A stretch of 5,503 bases of DNA from Helicobacteraceae bacterium (GTDB taxonomy: Bacteria; Campylobacterota; Campylobacteria; Campylobacterales; SZUA-545): contig JAISMA010000038.1 of assembly GCA_031276985.1 (NCBI GenBank), forward strand, positions 1-5,503, written 5' to 3'. This document shows positions 1-5,388 of the stretch, piece by piece. Both the position numbers and the translations under genes were made by a program. The notes under the pieces were generated by a model, which made no database searches, had not been told where the DNA came from, and worked only from the letters and a program-made list of their open reading frames with translations. The stretch's first letter is position 1. Every line of letters starts with the position of its first letter.

Positions 1-118
1 CTTCCACGCTTCCACGCTTCCACGCTTCCACGCTTCCACGCTTCCACGCTTCCACGCTTCCACGCTTCCACGCTTCCACGCTTCCACGCTTCCACGCTTC
101 CACGCTTCCACGCTTCCA
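1..118. repeat. Perfect octanucleotide tandem array (CTTCCACG)n
   Basis: Fourteen full copies of CTTCCACG plus six bases of a fifteenth are present with no mismatch; the left edge is cut by the window, so the true copy number is higher. The perfect identity of the units suggests recent expansion or active slippage. Eight is not a multiple of three, so gain or loss of one unit shifts any reading frame passing through. No frame of the array contains a stop on either strand: read forward it cycles through L-P-R-F-H-A-S-T, read backward through R-G-S-V-E-A-W-K. Whether it lies inside the end of an upstream gene or in intergenic DNA cannot be decided from this window. It ends abruptly at an A-tract about 90 bp before the ABC exporter start. 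Confidence 0.97.
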
Positions 119-150
119 AAAAAACCTAGCGGCGATCATAGCGGTTTTTT
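119..150 (+). terminator. A/T-flanked hairpin, probable bidirectional intrinsic terminator
   Basis: An 8-bp perfect inverted repeat, AAAAAACC at 119-126 and GGTTTTTT at 143-150, encloses a 16-nt loop in which TA/TA can add weak pairing. The T run on one side and the A run on the other would give a U-tract in either direction, as in bidirectional terminators. The stem is mostly A-T with only two G-C pairs, so it is weak as drawn. It lies directly after the octanucleotide array and before the ABC exporter, where the end of an upstream transcript would be expected. Confidence 0.5.
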
Positions 151-163
151 GCTTAAGAGAATA

Positions 164-172
164 TGGCACAAT
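164..172 (+). promoter_or_regulatory. Weak extended -10 promoter candidate for the ABC exporter
   Basis: TGGCACAAT reads as an extended -10 (TGn plus CACAAT, four of six matches to TATAAT), followed by AACG. It resembles TGCTAGAATAACG at 3341-3353, upstream of the LTA-synthase-like gene. No convincing -35 is visible; upstream lies the T run of the hairpin at 145-150 and TTAAGAGA. A start near 179 would give a 5' leader of about 28 nt. The assignment rests on resemblance and position only. Confidence 0.35.
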
Positions 173-206
173 AACGCCGTTCAAAACCCAATCATTCGGA
201 CAACGT

Positions 207-1985
207 ATGTCAAAAAAGACCAAAAAACCTTTGAACGCGATGAACGCTTATCGCAAAATGTATCCTTTTGTGAAGCCGTATATGTTCAGGGCGGTAATTG
301 CGATGTTAGCCACGATTCCCGTGGGCGCTATGGACGCGGCTATCGCTTATATGTTGCGCCCTTACACCGACAGCGTGCTGGTGGAAAAATCAATCGAAAC
401 GCTGGCGTACATTCCTATAATAATAGTCGCGTTTGGAGTCGTGCAAGGCGCGTTTAACTACTTTTCCACCTATATGAACGCATGGGTAGGCGCAAAGATT
501 ACCAACGACGTGCGAGTCAAACTATACAATAAGTTATTAACGCTGGACGCGGCGTTTTACGACAAAAAAAATTCGGGCGACATACAGTTTCGTTTCAACA
601 ACGACGCTAGTACGGCTTGCGGTGGTTTGATCGGCAACGTCAAAACTATGGTAACGAGACTGTTTTCCACGATCGCGCTCTTTGGCGTTATGTTTTATAA
701 CTCATGGCAGCTTTCTATCATCGCCATATTTATTGTCGTCGGCGTTTTGTATCCGCTTTCAACGTTAAGAAAACGGATCAACAAAGCCATGAGCAAATCC
801 GTAAACTATATATCCGAGCTTATGAAGCACTACAACGAAGCGTTTTTTGGCGCGCGCGTAATCAGCGCTTACAATCTCAAAAACAGACAGGATAAAGGTT
901 TCAAAAACACGACAAACGGCATATTCTCCATGAGCATGAAAATTACGCAAAAAACGGGTATGCTAACGCCGATAATTCACGTAATAGCTTCCGTGGGCAT
1001 AGCCGCCGTTATTTGGTACGGCACGCTTTTAATCGTCGACGGAACAATCACCGCCGGCACGTTTGTGTCGTTTTTAGCCGCTTTGATGATGCTTTATACG
1101 CCGCTAAAGGGCATGGGAAACACATATAGCAACATAGTAATGTCGACTATGGCGATCGAGCGCGTTTTTGAAATGATAGATATAGAGCCTGACGTTAAAA
1201 ACAAAGAGGGCGCAAAAGCGCTTCGCGGCGATATAAAATCTATCGAATTCAAAAACGTTTCTTTTAGCTACGACGGCAAAAGAAAAGCGCTAAACAACGT
1301 TAATGTTAGCATAGACGCTGGAACTACGACGGCGCTTGTGGGAAACAGCGGAGGCGGCAAATCCACGTTTGTTAGTTTATTAGCGCGTTTTTACGACGTA
1401 ACCGACGGTAAAATTCTGATAAACAAAACGGATATAAGAGATATAGATCTAACTTCGCTAAGAGATCATATCTCGATCGTATTCCAAGACAATTATCTTT
1501 TCGACGGCACAATCCGCGAAAACATTACGCTTGGCAAAAACGCCGACGACGCGGAGATAGCAAAAGCGGTTAAAGGCGCTTGTTTGGACGAGTTTATAGC
1601 GGAATTAAAAGACGGATTAGACGCGAGGATAGGCGAAAGGGGCGTGCTACTTTCAGGCGGTCAAAAACAGCGTGTGGCGATCGCTAGAGCGTTTTTGAAA
1701 AATTCGCAACTTGTTATTTTGGACGAGGCGACAAGCGCGCTGGATAACAAATCTGAAGCCGTCGTGCAACAGGCAATTGACAATCTGATGAAAAATCGCA
1801 CCGTGATCGTAATAGCGCACCGCTTATCAACGGTGAGAAAAGCGGATAAAATTATCGTCGTTAATTACGGCGAAATCGCCGAGACGGGAACGCATAAACA
1901 GTTGCTAGAACGCGAAAACGGCGTTTATTCGGCGCTTTATCATTCGCAATTCAAAGACAAAGAACACGCGCCGCTTCAAGCGTAA
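207..1985 (+). CDS. msbA: MsbA-type lipid flippase, ABC exporter half-transporter
   Basis: This 592-residue protein has the order of a type IV ABC exporter half-transporter: a transmembrane domain with about six helices (roughly 26-50, 66-90, 148-167, 168-185, 250-272, 280-300), then a nucleotide-binding domain from about 345. The ATPase motifs are intact: Walker A GNSGGGKST (379-387), Q-loop Gln427, signature LSGGQ (482-486), Walker B VILDEA (503-508), D-loop SALD (510-513) and H-loop His538. Family members work as homodimers in the inner membrane; MsbA flips lipid A-core or other lipids to the periplasmic leaflet. Length and architecture match MsbA, but the substrate is inferred, since related multidrug and peptide exporters share this plan. 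The start at 207 has only a weak GGA upstream (198-200); no in-frame stop separates it from the window edge, but no ATG, GTG or TTG occurs in frame before it. The next in-frame ATG (240) has no better ribosome site. The gene looks monocistronic, facing a convergent neighbour 72 bp downstream. Confidence 0.9.
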   Translation: MSKKTKKPLNAMNAYRKMYPFVKPYMFRAVIAMLATIPVGAMDAAIAYMLRPYTDSVLVEKSIETLAYIPIIIVAFGVVQGAFNYFSTYMNAWVGAKITNDVRVKLYNKLLTLDAAFYDKKNSGDIQFRFNNDASTACGGLIGNVKTMVTRLFSTIALFGVMFYNSWQLSIIAIFIVVGVLYPLSTLRKRINKAMSKSVNYISELMKHYNEAFFGARVISAYNLKNRQDKGFKNTTNGIFSMSMKITQKTGMLTPIIHVIASVGIAAVIWYGTLLIVDGTITAGTFVSFLAALMMLYTPLKGMGNTYSNIVMSTMAIERVFEMIDIEPDVKNKEGAKALRGDIKSIEFKNVSFSYDGKRKALNNVNVSIDAGTTTALVGNSGGGKSTFVSLLARFYDVTDGKILINKTDIRDIDLTSLRDHISIVFQDNYLFDGTIRENITLGKNADDAEIAKAVKGACLDEFIAELKDGLDARIGERGVLLSGGQKQRVAIARAFLKNSQLVILDEATSALDNKSEAVVQQAIDNLMKNRTVIVIAHRLSTVRKADKIIVVNYGEIAETGTHKQLLERENGVYSALYHSQFKDKEHAPLQA

Positions 1986-2025
1986 ACGCCTATGATCGTT
2001 TATTTGCGCGAGGAGCGTTTAATAG

Positions 2026-2049
2026 CGGCGGCGCGTATAAACGCCGCCG
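2026..2049. terminator. GC-rich hairpin between convergent genes
   Basis: CGGCGGCG (2026-2033) and CGCCGCCG (2042-2049) form a perfect 8-bp GC stem with an 8-nt A/T-rich loop. It sits in the 72-bp gap between the stop of the ABC exporter (1985) and the stop of the minus-strand gene (2058), where a shared terminator is expected. Only a short T4 run (2055-2058) follows on the plus strand and no T run follows on the minus strand, so termination by this element alone is uncertain. Confidence 0.5.
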
Positions 2050-2057
2050 ATGCGTTT

Positions 2058-3284
2058 TCAAAGTTTGGTTTTCACGCGCTTTATCGCTTTATCATAAGCG
2101 GTATTTGCGGCGTTTTCCGATTTGGCGTATTCGTAGTATCTAAGCGCTTCGGCAAAATCTTTGTTTTGCTCGTAAAGCCGCGCGATTTCATAATACGACG
2201 AAGCGCGAACAACGTTTGCGTCTATGCCGTTTGCAAGCGCGATCGCGCTACGGTTTGCCCACATCGATTCGGAAAAGAGATTTAATTTTCTGTACGAAAG
2301 CCCTAAATTGCTATAGGCTTGAGCGAATTTATCGTCGATTGCTATAGCCTCTTTATAGCGTTCTATACTGCCTTTTATATCGCCGCTGTGATATAGCTTT
2401 TCGCCTTCTTTATTTACCTCTTCGGCGCGAGGATCGATCGCGTGATCTGTCGCGGTTTTGTCCTGAAGCGCCGCCAATTTTTTAATTAACGCGGCGGATT
2501 TTTTGGAGTCGACGATAGTGTCCGCCGATTCTATCTCGCCATTTGCGACGTTATGAATAGCGTCCAGATCGATAAACCTTCCGTTTTCGTCGATTTCAAA
2601 AACCGTCCACATAGCGCCTCTATTACTATTTGGCGGGGTATATGTTTTCACAAGCGATCCGCCCGAATAGACAAACACTTTAGCGCCGCTTGCGGAAATT
2701 GGCGCTTGCTGATCGCAATCGTCATAATCGCCAATATGAGCGCAATACGCTTGCGAAAAGTTATGTACCGCGTAAACATAGGTTTGCGGCTCTAATTTTT
2801 GTATCGTGATCGTCTCTGGTCCGAAGCTATCCGTATCGTCAACGTCAAGATAGGCTTTGGCGTTGCGACTGCCTTTCTTTTCAAAATAGACATGGTTGTC
2901 GCCAAAAACCAGATGAGAATCCAAATCAAGCGGTTTTGCGCCCCAGGTCAGCACCACGCGCAATCCGTCGAGGCTTTTCATAACGGGACTAAGCGCGTAA
3001 GTCATGCCGTCGCACGGGCAGGCGACGACCAGATCGGAGTAGCCTTCTTTTTTGATGATGAGCATTGTCGAGGCGGTTTTGATAGGCTTTTGCGAATCGA
3101 TCGTAGCTTTGCCGTTTGCGTTCGTTTGCGTTTGCAAACTCTTTTCGCCCTGCTGCTGAAGTATCACGGTTGCCCCCGCGACACGCTTGTCTTTGACGGT
3201 CGCGTCCAGCACGTCGATCGACACGCTCGCCGCCGCCAAACCGATTGGCAAAAGCGCTAGTAAAAGCGGATTTTTGAGGTTCAT
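2058..3284 (-). CDS. Exported YfaP/DUF2135-like protein with C-terminal TPR repeats
   Basis: This 408-residue protein begins with a signal peptide (Lys4, hydrophobic run 7-19, probable cleavage after Ala19) and so is predicted to be periplasmic or surface-exposed; no lipobox cysteine is seen. Residues about 21-100 look like a carboxypeptidase-regulatory-type Ig-like domain (VAGATVIL, NANGKATI, KKEGY). Residues about 107-235 match the YfaP/DUF2135 pattern: LTWGAKPLDLDSHL, then HVYFEKKG, LDVDDTDSFGPETITI and YVYAVHNFS. The Asp-rich LDLDSH and DVDDTD segments could bind a metal. Four cysteines (89, 91, 181, 190) could form disulfides after export. From about 287 to 390 lie three TPR-like helical pairs, suggesting protein-protein contacts. 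The start is supported by AAGGAG at 3295-3290, five bases before ATG. The biochemical function of this family is not established to my knowledge; a scaffold or adaptor role in the envelope is an inference. Its promoter region is shared with the divergent LTA-synthase-like gene. Confidence 0.85.
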   Translation of the reverse strand: MNLKNPLLLALLPIGLAAASVSIDVLDATVKDKRVAGATVILQQQGEKSLQTQTNANGKATIDSQKPIKTASTMLIIKKEGYSDLVVACPCDGMTYALSPVMKSLDGLRVVLTWGAKPLDLDSHLVFGDNHVYFEKKGSRNAKAYLDVDDTDSFGPETITIQKLEPQTYVYAVHNFSQAYCAHIGDYDDCDQQAPISASGAKVFVYSGGSLVKTYTPPNSNRGAMWTVFEIDENGRFIDLDAIHNVANGEIESADTIVDSKKSAALIKKLAALQDKTATDHAIDPRAEEVNKEGEKLYHSGDIKGSIERYKEAIAIDDKFAQAYSNLGLSYRKLNLFSESMWANRSAIALANGIDANVVRASSYYEIARLYEQNKDFAEALRYYEYAKSENAANTAYDKAIKRVKTKL

Positions 3285-3311
3285 TTACGCTCCTTTTGGA
3301 AAAATTACGGC

Positions 3312-3340
3312 ATTTTACATCGCAATCGCTTGCGACGCAA
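3312..3340 (-). promoter_or_regulatory. Sigma-70-type promoter for the YfaP-like/TPR gene
   Basis: On the minus strand TTGCGT (3340-3335) is followed after exactly 17 bp by TAAAAT (3317-3312), with TG just before the hexamer. These are four of six and five of six matches to the TTGACA/TATAAT consensus with ideal spacing. A start near 3305 would leave a leader of about 20 nt carrying the AAGGAG ribosome site. The -35 box directly abuts the plus-strand extended -10 at 3341-3349. Confidence 0.6.
3320..3335. repeat. Inverted repeat in the divergent promoter region
   Basis: TCGCAA (3320-3325) and TTGCGA (3330-3335) form a perfect 6-bp dyad around a 4-bp centre; CGCAA recurs at 3336-3340. The dyad fills most of the spacer of the minus-strand promoter and lies where a -35 for the plus-strand gene would be, so it is placed like an operator. 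No regulator is identified, and a dyad this short could arise by chance in GCG/CGC-rich DNA. Confidence 0.4.
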
Positions 3341-3349
3341 TGCTAGAAT
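3341..3349 (+). promoter_or_regulatory. Extended -10 promoter for the LTA-synthase-like gene
   Basis: TGCTAGAAT is an extended -10: TGn directly before TAGAAT, five of six matches to TATAAT. No -35 lies at the usual distance, which fits the -35-less promoters common in Campylobacterota. A start near 3356 would give a leader of about 20 nt containing the ribosome site GAGGA (3368-3372). Confidence 0.65.
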
Positions 3350-3376
3350 AACGGCTTTACTTTTGGCGAGGAATTT

Positions 3377-5233
3377 ATGCGATCGTATTTATCAACTACT
3401 TATTTTGGCGCTCTAAGCGCGTTTGGCGCGATCGTATTGATCGCTGGTTTGTCGCTAAGATTAACGCTGTTTATCGTTTATGGCGATAGTTTTGATTGGC
3501 GGTTTTTGTCGCTCTTTGAAGCGCTATTTTTGGGCGTGGCAAACGATCTGTTTGCTTTTGGGTATATTGCGCTTGTCCCGATAAGTTTGATCCTTTTATT
3601 TGGCGATCGTTTCTACTACGAAAAACTTGGAAAAATATATCTATATTCGCTTATCGCGGTTTTCTCGTTTTTGATCGCGTTGTGCGCCGCTGTTGAATAT
3701 CTGTTTTGGGGCGCGTATTACAGCCGTTTTAACTTTATCGCGGTAGATTATGCGCTTAACGATTTTGCGCTTGATAAAAGCCCTGTTGGTTTATGGGCGA
3801 CCGTCGCGATCTTAACGATTGCCGTCGTGTTATCTTTGCTTTTTGTACTTGGCGCTAAAAAATTTGTCATTCCGCGCGAATTAAGCGGCTTTCTTTCACG
3901 CGATCGGACGCGGCTGGCGCTGTTTTGGATTCATGCGGTGATCGCGGTTTTGATCTTTTTGTTTTATTCGCCGTTTGCAAGCGTCGAGAGCAGAGTTTTT
4001 GGCGAGCTTTCGCGCAACGGAATTTACGAATTTTTTTCGGCGTATCGCGCCAAAAGTATCGATTATTATACCTTTTATCCTGCGCTTGCCAAAACCGAAG
4101 CGCGCTCAATCGCCATAAACGAAATCAAAAGCGGCGACGATCGGTTTTTATCAAACGGATCAAAGGATTTTCTCAAGATAACCGCGCCGAAACAGCACGA
4201 AATTTCGCCTAACGTCGTAGTTGTCGTGGCAAGCGGAATAGATAAGCGGCTGCTAGATAAATTCGCTCCAAATATAAATAGCTATATCGAGGGCGGTTTA
4301 TCCTTTTCGCGGATATACGCGACGGGCGCGGGATCTTTGCGCGCGATTGAAGCGTTTAGTTTGAGTATTCCTGCGATCGCGGGCGATTCCATTATTAAAC
4401 GATCGCGCAAACCTATTTTTTCGCTTTCGGATATATTTGCAAGTCGCGCTTACGCAAGAGAATTTATATACGGCGGTTATGGATATTACGATAATCTTAA
4501 CGCTTTTTTTTCGCTTAACGGCTACGAAGTTATCGATCGGAACGCCTTTGCGACAGATAATAAAACTTTCGCGTCCGGCGGCAAACAAAGCGACGAAGAT
4601 CTATTTACCGAAGCGCTCGATCGCGCCGATATGAACTATCTAGGCAATCGACGTTTTTTTCAGCTATTGCTTTCATCGTCGATTAGCGTTCCTTATAACT
4701 ATCCGCGAGGGCGAATCGAGATTGCGCCAAAAACCTCCCGCGAAGGCGCGACGCGATATTTTGATTACGCTTTGGGACGCTATATTGACGCGGCGCGGGC
4801 AAAGCCGTGGTTTGATGATACGATATTCGTTATTTTATCGGATGGCGCTTCAAGCGGCGCTTTTAATTTGGCGCGATACGAGACGATCGCCGTTTTTTAC
4901 GCGCCGAAAATCATAACGCCGCGCCAAATCGACGTACTTTGCTCGCAAATCGATATTGCGCCGACGCTACTTGGTCTGCTAGGTTGGGGCTACGAGTCGC
5001 GGTTTTTTGGGCGCGATATGTTAAACGCGGCGGGCGGACGCGCCTTTGTCGCCACAAATACCCGTTTGGCGTTCGCCGCGTCAAACGGCGATTTTGTCGT
5101 TTTGCGTCCCGCTAGATCGGCGGATTTGACTAACGCTTCTCGCCGTCGCGCCGCGGCGATCTATCAAAGCGCGTTTGATCTGTTTAACGAGGGCAGATTA
5201 AACAAAGAAAACGCCAAAACGCCACACTTTTAA
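3377..5233 (+). CDS. LTA synthase-family membrane protein with degenerate active site
   Basis: The 618-residue protein has five predicted membrane helices (about 14-35, 46-75, 86-110, 139-160, 180-199) followed by an extracytoplasmic alkaline-phosphatase-superfamily domain, the plan of LtaS and Gram-negative phosphoglycerol or phosphoethanolamine transferases. Family framework segments are clear: PNVVVVV (278-284), FSRIYATG (310-317), LRAIEAFSLSIPAIAG (321-336), FIYGGYGYYDN (363-373), DEDLF (406-410), KPWFDDTIFVILSD (476-489), SQIDIAPTLLGLLG (523-536) and FFGRDML (543-549). Judged against the consensus I recall, the metal Glu after PNVVVVV is Ser286, the nucleophile Thr is Ser320, the SNHRP segment reads SISVP (435-439), and the DH pair keeps only Asp489, followed by Gly490 with one residue missing. 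Classical transfer chemistry therefore looks unlikely, although length, frame and framework are intact. GAGGA (3368-3372) ends four bases before ATG and fixes the start. It is divergent from the YfaP-like gene. Membership of the family is secure; lack of activity is inferred. Confidence 0.85.
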   Translation: MRSYLSTTYFGALSAFGAIVLIAGLSLRLTLFIVYGDSFDWRFLSLFEALFLGVANDLFAFGYIALVPISLILLFGDRFYYEKLGKIYLYSLIAVFSFLIALCAAVEYLFWGAYYSRFNFIAVDYALNDFALDKSPVGLWATVAILTIAVVLSLLFVLGAKKFVIPRELSGFLSRDRTRLALFWIHAVIAVLIFLFYSPFASVESRVFGELSRNGIYEFFSAYRAKSIDYYTFYPALAKTEARSIAINEIKSGDDRFLSNGSKDFLKITAPKQHEISPNVVVVVASGIDKRLLDKFAPNINSYIEGGLSFSRIYATGAGSLRAIEAFSLSIPAIAGDSIIKRSRKPIFSLSDIFASRAYAREFIYGGYGYYDNLNAFFSLNGYEVIDRNAFATDNKTFASGGKQSDEDLFTEALDRADMNYLGNRRFFQLLLSSSISVPYNYPRGRIEIAPKTSREGATRYFDYALGRYIDAARAKPWFDDTIFVILSDGASSGAFNLARYETIAVFYAPKIITPRQIDVLCSQIDIAPTLLGLLGWGYESRFFGRDMLNAAGGRAFVATNTRLAFAASNGDFVVLRPARSADLTNASRRRAAAIYQSAFDLFNEGRLNKENAKTPHF

Positions 5234-5240
5234 CGCGACG

Positions 5241-5280
5241 GCGATCGGCGCGATCGCGCATTGTATTCCGATCGATCGCG
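5241..5280. repeat. Clustered CGATCG palindromes downstream of the LTA-synthase-like gene
   Basis: Four copies of CGATCG start at 5242, 5251, 5269 and 5273. They form overlapping dyads: GCGATCG-GCG-CGATCGC (5241-5257, 7-bp stem, 3-nt loop), a perfect 12-bp palindrome GCGCGATCGCGC (5248-5259), a 10-bp palindrome CGATCGATCG (5269-5278), and a longer hairpin pairing CGCGATCG (5249-5256) with CGATCGCG (5273-5280). It starts 8 bp after the stop codon, where a terminator would be expected, but no T-tract follows. It may be a transcript-end hairpin, a protein-binding site, or an outcome of the general CGATCG excess here. Confidence 0.7.
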
Positions 5281-5321
5281 ACTTTGCGTTATCAAACGCC
5301 CGTTTAAGAGAGTTATTTGGC

Positions 5322-5327
5322 TAGAAT
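5322..5327 (+). promoter_or_regulatory. -10 promoter candidate for the gene at 5389
   Basis: TAGAAT, identical to the -10 at 3344-3349, is preceded by the T-containing stretch TTATTTGGC and, farther up, TTTAAGAGA. There is no clear -35. It would give a leader of about 55 nt for the gene starting at 5389. The match is good, but hexamers of this kind also occur by chance. Confidence 0.45.
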
Positions 5328-5388
5328 GTCTAAACTTTTTGCCGCGCCAAAGCGGTAAAGTAAACCATAAAATAGGCGCAAGCGAGCG

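Noticed and set aside
1..118. CRISPR array
   Set aside because: The units are 8 bp, directly adjoining and without spacers.
3..206. N-terminal extension of the ABC exporter into the array
   Set aside because: The frame is open, but there is no ATG, GTG or TTG in phase before 207 in this window, and MsbA-type proteins normally begin close to the first helix as here.
149..457. Plus-strand open frame of 102 codons overlapping the ABC exporter
   Set aside because: It is a shifted frame inside a gene with clear homology, rich in Arg and without any recognisable domain.
1992..2285. Plus-strand open frame of 97 codons across the convergent gap
   Set aside because: Most of it is antisense to the TPR part of the minus-strand gene; no ribosome site or domain supports it.
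2799..3260. Plus-strand open frame of 153 codons
   Set aside because: It is entirely antisense to the YfaP-like gene, whose signal peptide and domains are clear; Arg- and His-rich composition marks a shadow frame.
4298..4588. Minus-strand open frame of 96 codons
   Set aside because: It is antisense to the LTA-synthase-like gene, basic in composition, with no promoter or ribosome site.
3377..5233. LTA-synthase-like gene as a decayed pseudogene
   Set aside because: The frame is uninterrupted at family length, framework motifs are kept, and it has a good promoter and ribosome site; loss is confined largely to catalytic positions.
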